Positions 29,062-39,202 of a stretch of 64,000 bases of DNA are shown in pieces (position 1 is the first letter of the stretch; every line of letters begins with the position of its first letter). The DNA comes from Rugamonas sp. A1-17. Its GTDB lineage: Bacteria; Pseudomonadota; Gammaproteobacteria; Burkholderiales; Burkholderiaceae_D. The notes under the pieces were generated by a model, which saw only the letters and a program-made list of their open reading frames with translations, did no database searches and was not told the DNA's origin. The translations under genes were made by a program, and so were the position numbers. The stretch is from NCBI GenBank assembly GCA_025548565.1, contig JAJLPB010000001.1:310001-374000 (forward strand), in the 5' to 3' direction.

Positions 29062-31856
29062 ATGTTCCCCAACGATAAAGAGCGGCCCGACCCGGACGCC
29101 TTGCTGGCCCAGGTGCAAGCCCAGGACCGCAAGGCGGCGCGCGGCAAGCTGCGCATCTACTTCGGCGCCTCGGCCGGCGTGGGCAAGACCTACGCCATGC
29201 TGGCGGCGGCCCGCAAGCTGCAGGCCGGCGGCCAGCCGGTGCTGGTCGGCGTGATCGAGACCCATGGCCGCGGCGAGACCGCGGCCATGCTGGAGGGGCT
29301 GGACGTGCTGCCGCTCAAGCAGGTGGCCCACCGCGGCAAGCAGATCGCCGAGTTCGACATCGACGGCGCGCTGGCGCGGCGCCCGCCGCTGATCCTGATG
29401 GACGAGCTGGCGCACTCGAACGCGCCCGGCTCGCGCCACCCCAAGCGCTGGCAGGATGTCGAGGAATTGCTGGACGCCGGCATCGACGTGCTGACCACGG
29501 TCAACGTGCAGCACCTTGAGAGCCTGAACGATGTGGTGGGCGGCATCACCGGCATCCGCGTCGGCGAGACCGTGCCCGACACGGTGTTCGACCAGGCCGA
29601 CGAGGTGGTGCTGGTCGACCTGCCGGCCGAGGAGCTGCTGGCGCGCCTCAAGGCCGGCAAGGTCTACAAGGAACAGCAGGCCGAGCGGGCGGCCAGGAAT
29701 TTTTTCCGCAAGGGTAACCTGATCGCGCTGCGCGAGCTGGCGCTGCGCCGCACCGCCGACCGCGTCGAGGACGACGTGCGCGCCTACCGCGTCGAGCAGT
29801 CGATCGGCGACATCTGGAAGACCGGCGCCGCGCTGCTGGCCTGCGTCGGCCCGCGTGCGGGCGGCGAGCACACGGTGCGCAGCACGGCGCGCCTGGCCAG
29901 CCAGCTGGGCACCGGCTGGCACGCGATCTATGTCGAAACGCCGGCGTTGCAGCGGCTGCCGGCCGCCCGGCGCGAGCGCATCCTCAGGACGCTGAAGCTG
30001 GCCGGCGACCTGGGCGCGGCCACCGCCGTGCTGTCCGGCCACGACATCGCGCGCGCGGCGGTGGACTACGCGCGCGGCCACAACCTGTCGAAGATCGTGC
30101 TGGGCCGGGCCCACCCGACCTGGCCGTGGCGCCAGCCGCACATCAAGCGGCTGGCGCGCTACGCGCCCGACATCGACCTGGTGGAGATCGGCGCGTCCAG
30201 CAAGGAGGCGGCGGCTCCCGCCCGCGCCGGCGGCGGCTATGCCGCCAACGACGCCGCCAACGCCGCCAACGCCGGCACGGGCGCCGGCGCGGCCGACCTT
30301 GACCCGGACGGCGAGCCGGCCGCGCTGGCGCGCAAGCGCGCGTTCGGCTACCTCGCGGCCAGCGGCGCCAGCCTGGCCACCGCCTTGCTGGCCACGCCGT
30401 TGCTGGCCTACCTCGACCTGGCCAACATCGCCATGCTGTTCCTGCTGGCGGTGGTGCTGGTGGCGGTGCGCTACGGGCGCGGGCCGTCGGTGCTGGCCAC
30501 CTGCGTCAGCGTGGCCTGCTTCGACTTCTTCTTCGTGCCGCCGCGCTTCACCTTCGCCGTGTCGGACCTGCAGTACCTGGTCACCTTCGTGGTCATGCTG
30601 GCGGTGGGCCTGATCACCGGCCACCTGACGGCCGGCCTGCGCTTCCAGGCGCGGGTGGCCTCGCACCGCGAGAGGCGCTCGCGCGCGCTGTACGAGTTCG
30701 CGCGCGAGCTGTCCGGCGCGCTGCAGACCGAGCAGATCTTCGACATCACGCAAGGCTTCATCCAGCGCGCCTTCCGCGCCCGCGCCACGCTGCTGATGCC
30801 GGACGACGCCGGCCGCCTGCTGCCGCCGGCGCCGCGCGCGGCCGACGCCGCCGCGCGCCAGCACCGCACGGTGCTCGACATCGGCATCGCCCAGTGGGCC
30901 TTCGACCGCGCCGAAAGCGCCGGCCTGGGCACGGACACGCTGCCGGCCAGCCGCATCTTCTACCTGCCGCTGGTGGCGCCGATGCGCACGCGCGGCGTGC
31001 TGGCGATCGAGCCGGAGCAGCGGCACTGGATGCTGATCCCGGAGCAGCGCCAGCAGCTCGACACCTTCGCCGCGCTGGCCGCCATCGCGCTTGAGCGGGT
31101 GCACTACATCGAGGTGGCGCAGAACGCGCTGGTCAACATGGAGTCCGAGCGGCTGCGCAACTCGCTGCTGGCGGCGCTGTCGCACGACCTGCGCACGCCG
31201 TTGACGTCGCTGGTGGGCCTGTCCGAATCGCTGGCCGGCTCGCGCCCGCCGCTGGCGCCGGCCCAGCTGGAGACCGCCACCCTGCTGCACGACGAGGCGC
31301 TGCGCATGAGCGCGCTGGTGGCCAACCTGCTCGACATGGCGCGCATCCAGAGCGGCGAGGTCAAGTTCAACCTGCAATGGCAGGCGCTGGAGGAGGTGGT
31401 CGGCAGCGCGCTGCGCGCCAGCGCCGCGCAGCTGCGCGGGCACACGGTGCGGACCCACCTGCCGGCCACGCTGCCGCTGCTGCGCTTTGACGCCGTGCTG
31501 ATCGAGCGGGTGCTGTGCAACCTGCTGGAGAACGCCGCCAAGTACACGCCGCCCGGTTCGCGCATCGAGATCGCCGCCGCGCTGCGCGGCGCCTGGATCG
31601 ACGTCATGGTGTGCGACGACGGCCCCGGCCTGCCGCAGGGGCGCGAGGAGGCCGTGTTCGAGAAATTCACCCGTGGCGAGCGCGAGTCGGCCAAGCCGGG
31701 CGTGGGACTGGGGCTGGCGATCTGCCGCGCCATCGTCGACGCGCACGGCGGCCGCATCCACGCCGCGCCGTCGCCGCTGGGCGGCGCGGCCTTCGTCATG
31801 ACGCTGCCGCTGGGCACCCCGCCGGCCATGCCGGAATTGGAAACCGAAGGAACCGC

Positions 31857-31860
<4 letters not shown>
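29062..31860 (+). CDS. kdpD: Sensor histidine kinase KdpD
   Basis: The protein has 932 residues. The N-terminal KdpD domain has Walker A GASAGVGKT at residues 35-43. A universal-stress-protein domain follows (about 250-375), then an Ala/Asn/Gly-rich linker. Next come four membrane helices (about 425-530), a GAF-like region, the HisKA box with phospho-acceptor His708 in LSHDLRTPLTSL, and the HATPase_c domain (LLENAAKYTPPGS, GLGLAICRAIVDAHGG). It senses K+ limitation and osmotic stress and controls KdpE phosphorylation. The stop overlaps kdpE by 4 bases. Confidence 0.97.
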
Positions 31861-32588
<728 letters not shown>

Positions 32589-32593
32589 GCGCG

Positions 32594-33517
32594 CTAGTCG
32601 CGCGCCAGGATCAGGTAGCCCTGGTCGCTGCGGGTCAGCAGCGCGAAGCCGCGCCGCGTCAGCATGCGCAGCATGGCCGAGCCGTCGCGGCAGGCCGACA
32701 CCAGGCGCCGGTGCTTGTAGTGCGTGCAGAAGAAGTCCACCATCATGCCGCCCACGCCGTGGCCGCGGTAGCCGTCCTCCACCACCATGGCGTGCAGCTC
32801 GCGCTGCATGCTCTTGCTGCCGTCCACGCCCAGTATCATCATGTAGCCGACCACGCGGGCGTCGATCTCGCACACCCAGAACTCGATCGGCACCGTGCTC
32901 TGGCCGCCGGTCCACAGGTCGCGCAGCGCGGCGCCGTCGACGATGCCGGCGGTGAAGGTGGCGGCCAGCGCGGCCTGGCGCACGCTGTCGGTGACGGCCT
33001 GGTCGAAGCCGCCGCTCTCGCCGCCCGAGGTGGTCAGGCCGATGATGGCGTCGACGTCCTCGGGCACGGCGCGGCGGATGGCCGAGTCGAGCCGGCGGCG
33101 GCGGCGCTCGCGGCGCGCGGCCTCGCGCACCTTGCGCGCGTGGCGCAGCAGCGCGTCGCGCCGGCCGCGCAGGTACAGCACCAGCAGCGCGACCAGGCCA
33201 TACAGCGCGGCGCTTTGCAGCAGCTCGTACAGCAGCAGGGCGGGGCCGTCGTGCTGGCCGCGGGTGGTGGCGTAGTCGAGCACGCGGGCCGCGCTGGAGA
33301 GCAGCACGAACAACAGCGCGCCGCGCCGCCCCAGCAGCCAGGCCGCCAGCGCGGTGGGCGCCACCAGGAAGGGCGAATACGAGATGGTGGCGCCGGTGTC
33401 GAGGTCGAGCAGGACGATCAGCGCCGCCAGCAGCAACAGCACGGACCACACCAGACGGATGCTGGCGTGGCGCGCCAGGCTGCGCAGGCGCAGCTGGATT
33501 TTTTTTGTTCGAAGCAT
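32594..33517 (-). CDS. Membrane sensor-like domain fused to GNAT acetyltransferase
   Basis: The protein has 307 residues; the ATG at 33517 has GCAGG upstream and a GTG six bases earlier is possible. Residues about 20-115 form four hydrophobic segments (LVWSVLLLLAALIVLLDLD, SYSPFLVAPTALAAWLLGRR, GALLFVLLSSAARVLDY, LLQSAALYGLVALLVLYL). This pattern resembles the membrane module that usually precedes histidine-kinase or GGDEF domains. A very basic helix (REAARRERRRRRL) then leads to a GNAT domain with the acetyl-CoA motif MVVEDGYRGHGVGGMMVDFF. The substrate is unknown. A cytoplasmic acetyltransferase held at the membrane is the natural reading. The upstream gap has TTGTCA and TATAGC 15 bp apart, a possible promoter. 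Confidence 0.78.
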   Translation of the reverse strand: MLRTKKIQLRLRSLARHASIRLVWSVLLLLAALIVLLDLDTGATISYSPFLVAPTALAAWLLGRRGALLFVLLSSAARVLDYATTRGQHDGPALLLYELLQSAALYGLVALLVLYLRGRRDALLRHARKVREAARRERRRRRLDSAIRRAVPEDVDAIIGLTTSGGESGGFDQAVTDSVRQAALAATFTAGIVDGAALRDLWTGGQSTVPIEFWVCEIDARVVGYMMILGVDGSKSMQRELHAMVVEDGYRGHGVGGMMVDFFCTHYKHRRLVSACRDGSAMLRMLTRRGFALLTRSDQGYLILARD

Positions 33518-33640
33518 AAACACCTGCGGTCTGTGTGGGCGGTCAGGGGCCTACAGCATAAAGAAAAGACAGGCTATATGTCGTACGATACGTTGACAAG
33601 CAATGGTTTGTTTAAAATTGTAGCGCCCGCCCCCGGCGGC

Positions 33641-34810
33641 TTATTTGCTCAGCGTGCGCATGGCCCGTTCCAGGCCGTCCATGGTCAGCGGGAACATGCG
33701 CCCGTTCATCAGCTGGTGGATGATGGCCACCGACTGCCGGTACTGCCACACGCCCTCGGGCTCGGGATTGAGCCAGGCGAACTTGGGGAAGGCGCTGGTG
33801 AAGCGCGCCAGCCACGCGCTGCCGGCCTCCTCGTTGTTGTACTCGACCGAGCCGCCCGGCTGCAGCACCTCGTAGGGGCTCATGGTGGCGTCGCCCACGA
33901 AGATCAGCTTGGTGTCGGGCGGGTATTTGCGCAGGATGTCCCAGGTCGGGAAGCGCTCCGCGTGGCGGCGCCGGTTGTTCTTCCACATATAGTCGTACAC
34001 GCAGTTGTGAAAGTAGAAGAACTCCATGTTCTTGAACTCGGTCTTGGCGGCCGAGAACAGCTCCTCGGTGCGCTCGATGTGGTCGTCCATGGTGCCGCCG
34101 ACGTCGAACAGCATCAGCACCTTGATATTGTTCTTGCGCTCGGGCTGCATCTTGATGTCCAGGTAGCCGGCGTTGTTGGCGGTGGCGCGGATGGTGGCGT
34201 CCAGCGCCAGTTCCTCCTCGGCGCCCTGGCGCGCGAACTTGCGCAGCCGGCGCAGCGCCACCTTGATGTTGCGGGTGCCGATCTCGCGCTCGCCGTCGTA
34301 GTCCTTGTAGGCGCGCGCCTCCCACACCTTGACCGCGGTGCGGTTGCCGCCCTTGCCGCCGATGCGCACGCCCTCGGGATTGGTGCCGCCGTTGCCGAAC
34401 GGCGAGGTGCCGCCGGTGCCGATCCACTTGCTGCCGCCCTCGTGGCGCTCCTTCTGTTCCTTGAGCAGTTCGGCCAGCCGGTCCATCAATTTATCGTAGC
34501 CGAATTTCTCCAGCTGGGCCTTCTGCTCCTCGCTCAGCTCGCGTTGCATGCGCTGGACCAGCCAGTCCAGCGGCACCGCGCCGTTGCTCTCGAAGGCCGC
34601 GTTGATGCCCTTGAAGTACAGCGCGAAGGCGCGGTCGAACTTGTCGAAGTGGGCCTCGTCCTTGACCAGGGTCAGGCGCGCCAGATAGTAAAACTCGTCC
34701 ATCGAGGCGCCGATGACGGATTTCCGCATGGCCTCGAGCAGGGTCAGGAACTCCTTGATCGTGACCGGGATCCTGGCGTCCTTGAGGGTGAAGAAGAAGT
34801 CGATCAGCAT
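33641..34810 (-). CDS. VWA-domain protein (CoxE/COG3825 type)
   Basis: The protein has 389 residues. The N-terminus (MLIDFFFTLKDARIPVTIKE) is typical of the VWA proteins paired with MoxR ATPases. The metal-ion-dependent adhesion site reads LMLFDVGGTMDDH, the D-x-G-G-S/T-M variant found in this family instead of the textbook D-x-S-x-S. A Gly-rich loop (GGTSPFGNGGTNPEG) lies in the middle. It probably acts with the MoxR ATPase encoded upstream to insert cofactors or remodel a target complex. The order moxR, GNAT, VWA on the minus strand, with overlaps or 1-bp gaps, shows a single operon. Confidence 0.9.
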   Translation of the reverse strand: MLIDFFFTLKDARIPVTIKEFLTLLEAMRKSVIGASMDEFYYLARLTLVKDEAHFDKFDRAFALYFKGINAAFESNGAVPLDWLVQRMQRELSEEQKAQLEKFGYDKLMDRLAELLKEQKERHEGGSKWIGTGGTSPFGNGGTNPEGVRIGGKGGNRTAVKVWEARAYKDYDGEREIGTRNIKVALRRLRKFARQGAEEELALDATIRATANNAGYLDIKMQPERKNNIKVLMLFDVGGTMDDHIERTEELFSAAKTEFKNMEFFYFHNCVYDYMWKNNRRRHAERFPTWDILRKYPPDTKLIFVGDATMSPYEVLQPGGSVEYNNEEAGSAWLARFTSAFPKFAWLNPEPEGVWQYRQSVAIIHQLMNGRMFPLTMDGLERAMRTLSK

Positions 34811-34811
34811 G

Positions 34812-35429
34812 TCAGCGGGTTCCGTGGCGCGCCAGCTGGTAGCGCAGCTGCGCCTTGATCTCCGGCCACTCGCCGGCCGCGATGCTGTACATCACCGTGT
34901 CGCGCACGGTGCCGTCGCGGCGCAGCGCGTGGTGGCGCAGCACGCCGTCCTTCTTCGCGCCCAGCCGCTCGATCGCGGCCTGCGAGGCGAAGTTGAAATT
35001 GTCGGTGCGCAGGCCCACCAGCGCCGCGCCCAGCGTCTCGAACGCGTGCGTCATCAGCAGCAGCTTGCAGGTGGTGTTGACGTGGCTGCGCTGGCGGCTC
35101 TTGGCGTACCAGGTGTAGCCGATCTCCAGCCGGGCGATGGCCGGCACGATGTCGTGGTAGCTGGTGGTGCCGAGCACCGCGCCGCTGGCGGCGTCCACCA
35201 CGGCGAACGCCAGCCGGCCGGGGCGCATCTCCAGCGCGGTGGCGATGTAGGCGTCGACCTGGTCCGGCTCGGGCACCGAGGTCACGCGCAGCGTCCACAG
35301 CTGGCCGTCGTGGGCGGCCGCGCGCAAGCCGTCCGCGTGCTGCGGGCCGAGCGGCTCGAGGCGCACGCCGTGCAGTTCCAGGGTGACGGGGGCGACCGGG
35401 GCGGTGGGGCGGGCGAGCTGGTGCATCAT
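34812..35429 (-). CDS. RimJ/RimL-type GNAT acetyltransferase
   Basis: The protein has 205 residues. It carries the RimL-like order VTLELHGVRLEPLGPQHADG, GTTSYHDIVPAIARLEIGYTW and the CoA region SHVNTTCKLLLMTHAFETL, NFNFASQAAIERLGAKKDGV. The family acetylates ribosomal protein N-termini or other amines; the target is unknown. The ATG overlaps the moxR stop by 4 bases and the gene ends 1 bp before the VWA gene, so it is inserted inside a MoxR/VWA operon. Confidence 0.87.
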   Translation of the reverse strand: MMHQLARPTAPVAPVTLELHGVRLEPLGPQHADGLRAAAHDGQLWTLRVTSVPEPDQVDAYIATALEMRPGRLAFAVVDAASGAVLGTTSYHDIVPAIARLEIGYTWYAKSRQRSHVNTTCKLLLMTHAFETLGAALVGLRTDNFNFASQAAIERLGAKKDGVLRHHALRRDGTVRDTVMYSIAAGEWPEIKAQLRYQLARHGTR

Positions 35430-36280
35430 CGGTTGGCCCGGTTCATCGCCACCAGGCGCTCGAACAGGTGCACGTCCTGCTCGTTCTTGAGCAGGGCGCC
35501 GTGCAGCGGCGGCACGATGGCCTTGGCGTCCTGGCTGCGCAGCGCCTCGGGCGGGATGTCCTCGGCCAGCAGCAGCTTGAGCCAGTCGAGGAATTCCGAG
35601 GTGGACGGCTTCTTCTTCAGGCCCGGCACCTCGCGCACTTCATAAAAAGTCTGCAGCGCCTGCGCCAGCAGCTCCCGCTTCAGGTGCGGGTAGTGCACCG
35701 CGACGATCTGTTCCATCGTGTCGCGGTCGGGGAATTTAATGTAGTGGAAGAAGCAGCGGCGCAGGAAGGCGTCCGGCAGCTCCTTCTCGTTGTTGGAGGT
35801 GATGATGACCAGCGGGCGGTGTTTGGCCTGCACCATCTCGCGCGTCTCGTACACATAGAACTCCATGCGGTCCAGTTCGCGCAGCAGGTCGTTGGGGAAT
35901 TCGATGTCGGCCTTGTCGATCTCGTCGATGAGCAGCACCACCGGCTCGGGCGCGGTGAAGGCTTGCCACAGCACGCCCTTGACGATGTAGTTGTGGATGT
36001 CGCGCACGCGCTCGTCGCCCAGCTGGGAGTCGCGCAAACGCGACACGGCGTCGTATTCATACAACCCCTGCTGCGCCTTGGTGGTGGACTTGATGTGCCA
36101 CTGCATCAGCGGCATGTCCAGCGCGGCCGCCACCTCCTCGGCCAGCATGGTCTTGCCGGTGCCCGGCTCGCCCTTGATCAGGAGCGGGCGCTGCAGCGTC
36201 AAAGCCGCATTCACGGCCAGTTTCAGGTCATGGGTCGCGACGTACTGGTCGGAGCCTTCGAAGCGTTGTGGGGCGTGCAT
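35426..36280 (-). CDS. MoxR-family AAA+ ATPase
   Basis: The protein has 284 residues from the ATG at 36280 (MHAPQRFEGSDQYVATHDLK); a TTG 15 bases upstream is a weaker alternative. Walker A is GEPGTGKTMLAEEV, Walker B VVLLIDEIDKAD, sensor 1 VIITSNNEKELPDAFLRRCF. MoxR ATPases form rings that act as chaperones with VWA partners. Here the partner is the CoxE-like protein two genes downstream. The divergent cytochrome gene starts 208 bp away. Confidence 0.93.
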   Translation of the reverse strand: MHAPQRFEGSDQYVATHDLKLAVNAALTLQRPLLIKGEPGTGKTMLAEEVAAALDMPLMQWHIKSTTKAQQGLYEYDAVSRLRDSQLGDERVRDIHNYIVKGVLWQAFTAPEPVVLLIDEIDKADIEFPNDLLRELDRMEFYVYETREMVQAKHRPLVIITSNNEKELPDAFLRRCFFHYIKFPDRDTMEQIVAVHYPHLKRELLAQALQTFYEVREVPGLKKKPSTSEFLDWLKLLLAEDIPPEALRSQDAKAIVPPLHGALLKNEQDVHLFERLVAMNRANR

Positions 36281-36488
36281 GCGTGTCGGTCTCAAAAAGA
36301 AGGGAGTAGCGACAGTATAGGGGAGTTCGTTAGAGGAGGTGCTCGGACGGGCGGGCCGGACAGTGTGTTGTCACGGCAATGATTCTCTGTAGCGCGGTAG
36401 AAAGTCTTGAGTTAGAATCGAAGATTAATAGTGCAAAAGTCAAGTTTTGCATCCGCGGTAGTATCCGATTACTTACCTTGCAAATACC

Positions 36489-36830
36489 ATGAAAAAAATC
36501 ACCGCACTTCTCGTGCTCGCAGGCCTAGCTCAAATCGCCACGGCGGCGGACATCGTGGGCAATGCCCAGAACGCCAAAGCGAAGATTGAAATGTGTATTG
36601 GATGTCACGGGATCCCCGGCTACAAAGCCACCTTCCCGGAAGTGTTCCAGGTGCCGATGATCGGCGGCCAGTCGGCCAAGTATATCGAGAGCGCGCTCAA
36701 GGCCTACCAGAAGGGCGACCGCAAGCACCCGTCGATGAAGGGCATCGCCACCAGCCTGTCGGACCAGGACATCGCCGACGTCGCCGCGTTTTATTCGCAG
36801 CAGACCGCCACCGCCACCGCCGCGAAATGA
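36489..36830 (+). CDS. Small periplasmic c-type cytochrome
   Basis: The protein has 113 residues. The signal peptide MKKITALLVLAGLAQIATAA precedes one haem site, CIGCHGIPGYK (C-x-x-C-H), with the axial Met likely in VPMIGG or SMKGIA. The fold matches class I cytochromes of the c4/c553 type (SLSDQDIADVAAFYSQQ). It is electron transfer in the periplasm; the partner is unknown. A second mono-haem cytochrome follows after 11 bp, so the pair may act together, like the two halves of cytochrome c4. Confidence 0.9.
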   Translation: MKKITALLVLAGLAQIATAADIVGNAQNAKAKIEMCIGCHGIPGYKATFPEVFQVPMIGGQSAKYIESALKAYQKGDRKHPSMKGIATSLSDQDIADVAAFYSQQTATATAAK

Positions 36831-36841
36831 GGAGCGAGCCC

Positions 36842-37180
36842 ATGAAAAAACTGATCACCGCCGTGCTGTGCTGCGCCTCCTTCTCCGCCATCGCCGGCGG
36901 CAACATCGACGCCGGCAAGGCGCTGGCCGACAAATACAGCTGTTTCGCCTGCCACGGCAAGGACTTCAACAGCCCGATCGACCCGACCTATCCGAAGCTG
37001 GCGGGCCAGCACAAGGACTACCTGGAGCACGCGCTGACCGCCTACAAGCGCGGCGACGGCGCCAACGGCCGCAACAACGCCATCATGACCGGCCAGGTCA
37101 AACCGCTGAGCAACCAGGACATCAAGGACCTGGCGGCCTACCTGCACAGCCTGCCCGGTACGCTGGCGGTGCACCGCTAA
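36842..37180 (+). CDS. Small periplasmic c-type cytochrome
   Basis: The protein has 112 residues. The ATG at 36842 follows GAGGAGCG; a longer in-frame read-back through the previous gene is a shadow. The signal peptide is MKKLITAVLCCASFSAIAGG. One haem site CFACHGKDF is followed by PKLAGQHKDYLEHALTAYKR and a likely Met ligand in NAIMTGQ. The ending PLSNQDIKDLAAYLHSLPG is typical of the c4/c553 class. It is the second gene of a two-cytochrome operon and ends at the repeat at 37187. Confidence 0.9.
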   Translation: MKKLITAVLCCASFSAIAGGNIDAGKALADKYSCFACHGKDFNSPIDPTYPKLAGQHKDYLEHALTAYKRGDGANGRNNAIMTGQVKPLSNQDIKDLAAYLHSLPGTLAVHR

Positions 37181-37186
37181 CACCCA

Positions 37187-37220
37187 TTGGGGTCAGGTCT
37201 GACATTCGGACACGACCCCA
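37187..37220. repeat. Second copy of the TTGGGGTCA repeat element
   Basis: The first 30 bases equal 5937-5966 except for one A-to-G change. The element then ends with GACCCCA, giving a self-contained hairpin with TGGGGTC / GACCCCA ends. As at 5937, it lies between convergent genes (cytochrome and DUF1841), with only a few bases to spare on each side. Confidence 0.85.
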
Positions 37221-37225
37221 GCTGT

Positions 37226-37651
37226 TCAAAGGCGGCGCTTGATCGCTTCGATGTAGGCGTCGCCGTCCGGCGGCGCGCCGTTGCGCTGGGCGGTCCAGAT
37301 CATCTCGCCCAGACACTCCATGATTTCATGCTGCGCCGCGTGCGCGTCGTCGAGCTTGAGCGTGAGCGCGGTGGCGGCGTCGCGGATGCCGCGCGGCTGG
37401 TCGATCGAGATCTGCTCGTCGATCGACAGGTGCATCGACAAATGCAGGAAGGGATTGGCCTGGGCGCCGCCCACCGAGTAGTCGCGCGTGAGCGCGTGCT
37501 CGACATCGGCCAGCAGGTCGTGGTATTCGGGATGATGGCGCACCCAGTCGCCCGCCATGGTTTCTAGCGGCGTCAGGATTTCGTTGGCGCGCTGCTTGCG
37601 GTACACCTCGCAGAAGAAGCGGCGCACGTCGTCGGAAGATGGATTAAACAT
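37226..37651 (-). CDS. DUF1841 family protein
   Basis: The protein has 141 residues. The start [20 protein letters not shown] and the core [20 protein letters not shown] match the DUF1841 family of betaproteobacteria. The family is all-helical and cytoplasmic with no known function. The conserved cluster HPEYHDLL and MHLSIDEQ with His and acidic residues hints at a metal site, but this is speculation. It is monocistronic and divergent from the nitroreductase gene. Confidence 0.85.
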   Translation of the reverse strand: MFNPSSDDVRRFFCEVYRKQRANEILTPLETMAGDWVRHHPEYHDLLADVEHALTRDYSVGGAQANPFLHLSMHLSIDEQISIDQPRGIRDAATALTLKLDDAHAAQHEIMECLGEMIWTAQRNGAPPDGDAYIEAIKRRL

Positions 37652-37722
37652 GGCGCCATTGTACCCGCTGGCGACAATGCGCACCGCCGCCCCGGCAATT
37701 TCTCAAACCTGAAGGACCACCC

Positions 37723-38304
37723 ATGCTCGACCAGACCGCCCTCGACACCCTGTTTTATCAAGCCCGCACCCACAACGGCTGGCAGGACCGCGCCGTCAGC
37801 GACGCCCAGCTCGCGCAGCTGTACGACCTGATGAAATGGGCGCCGACCTCGGCCAACGGTTCGCCGGCGCGGCTGGTGTTCGTGCGCTCGCCGGAGGCCA
37901 AGGCGCGGCTGCTGCCGGCGCTGTCGGCCGGCAACGCCGACAAGACCATGGCGGCGCCGGTCACCGTCATCATCGGCATGGACATGGCGTTTTATGAAAA
38001 GCTGCCGCAGCTGTCGCCGGCGGTCGACGCCCGCTCCTGGTTCGCCGGCAACGACGCGGCGATCCAGTCCACCGCCTTCCGCAACGCCTCGCTGCAGGGC
38101 GGCTACCTGATCCTGGCGGCGCGCGCGCTCGGCCTCGATTGCGGGCCGATGTCCGGCTTCGACAACGCCACGGTGGATGAGACCTTCTTTGCCGGCACCG
38201 CGGTCAAGTCCAACTTCCTGTGCAACCTCGGCTATGGCGATGTCGCCAAGCTGCGTCCGCGCGCGCCGCGGCTGGCGTTCGCCGAGGCTTGCCGGATCGA
38301 GTGA
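37723..38304 (+). CDS. RutE/HadB-type nitroreductase (malonic semialdehyde reductase-like)
   Basis: The protein has 193 residues. This is an FMN-dependent nitroreductase-fold protein with [20 protein letters not shown] (FMN phosphate region), [20 protein letters not shown] and [16 protein letters not shown], the pattern of the RutE subfamily. RutE reduces malonic semialdehyde in the pyrimidine-degrading Rut pathway, but no other rut genes are here. A stand-alone detoxifying reductase is more likely, so I give no symbol. Confidence 0.87.
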   Translation: MLDQTALDTLFYQARTHNGWQDRAVSDAQLAQLYDLMKWAPTSANGSPARLVFVRSPEAKARLLPALSAGNADKTMAAPVTVIIGMDMAFYEKLPQLSPAVDARSWFAGNDAAIQSTAFRNASLQGGYLILAARALGLDCGPMSGFDNATVDETFFAGTAVKSNFLCNLGYGDVAKLRPRAPRLAFAEACRIE

Positions 38305-38328
38305 GGCGGCGCGGCGCGCCCATAAAAA

Positions 38329-38353
38329 AACGGGACAGTCAGACCGTCCCGTT
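38329..38353. terminator. Bidirectional intrinsic terminator
   Basis: The stem AACGGGAC / GTCCCGTT has an inner GTC/GAC pairing. Seven A precede it, so the strong T tract is on the minus strand, serving rppH. The plus-strand tract (GTTGTTGTTT) is weaker. Confidence 0.8.
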
Positions 38354-38358
38354 GTTGT

Positions 38359-39000
38359 TTAGCCGATCTTCTTGTGCGGCTCGGCTGGCGGTGCCGTTTC
38401 AGCCGGCGCCGCCTCGGCCGGCGCCGTGGCGCCACAGGGTGCCGCCGTTGCCTCGGCCGCGGGGCGCGGCGGATGCGGCTGGCGCAGGTAGCGCGAACCG
38501 TGGTGGCGCCGCTCGTGGCCGTTGGCAGGCCAGGTCAGGAAGCGCGACAGTTCCTGCAGCGCGCGCTGGTAGACCTCGCGCTTGAATTCGATCACCACGT
38601 CCAGCGGCACCCAGTAGTCGTGCCAGCGCCAGGCGTCGAACTCGGGATGGTCGGTCAGGCGCAGGTTGACGTCGTTGTCGCGCGCGCACATGCGCAACAG
38701 GAACCAAATCTGCTTCTGGCCGCGGTAGTGGCCGCGGATCTCCCGCTTGATGAAGTGGTCGGGCACCTCGTAGCGCAACCAGTCGCGCGTGCGGCCGACG
38801 ATCTTGACATGCTCCGCCCGTAATCCGATTTCCTCTTCCAGCTCCCGGTACATCGCCTGTTCCGGCGTTTCTCCGTATTTGATGCCGCCTTGCGGAAATT
38901 GCCATGAGTGCTCGCGCACCCGCTTGCCCCACCACACCTCGTTCTGGGCGTTCAGCAGGATGATGCCGACGTTGGGCCGAAACCCTTCACGATCGAGCAT
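38359..39000 (-). CDS. rppH: RNA pyrophosphohydrolase (Nudix)
   Basis: The protein has 213 residues. The ATG at 39000 has GAGGTG upstream. The Nudix box occupies residues 38-60 ([20 protein letters not shown], then IGL), and [17 protein letters not shown] and WQFPQGG are diagnostic of RppH. The enzyme removes pyrophosphate from mRNA 5' ends and starts RNase E decay. Betaproteobacterial RppH has a disordered tail; here it is Ala/Pro/Glu-rich ([20 protein letters not shown]). It is divergent from proS. Confidence 0.95.
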   Translation of the reverse strand: MLDREGFRPNVGIILLNAQNEVWWGKRVREHSWQFPQGGIKYGETPEQAMYRELEEEIGLRAEHVKIVGRTRDWLRYEVPDHFIKREIRGHYRGQKQIWFLLRMCARDNDVNLRLTDHPEFDAWRWHDYWVPLDVVIEFKREVYQRALQELSRFLTWPANGHERRHHGSRYLRQPHPPRPAAEATAAPCGATAPAEAAPAETAPPAEPHKKIG

Positions 39001-39202
39001 ATTGCACCTCAAACTTTCTGCGACCGAGCTCCCTGCTTATATTTTTGCCCACAAAACCGCGCTACGGCTGGGTTTTCGGGGTACGAAAACGGCCGGAGAG
39101 GCATCAATTGAACGCATTTGTATAAAGTATGGACGCATCAGCCAGCTAATCCTTTAAAATTAGGTTGATTATAACTCTCTCTTTTTAAAAAGAATTCACC
39201 GT

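Noticed and set aside
33593..33621. Perfect TTGACA on the plus strand, possible promoter
   Set aside because: The only -10-like hexamers are at poor spacing, and it would drive transcription into the 3' end of the convergent VWA gene.
37723..38304. Calling this gene rutE of a pyrimidine-degradation operon
   Set aside because: No other rut genes are nearby; RutE-like nitroreductases are common as single genes.
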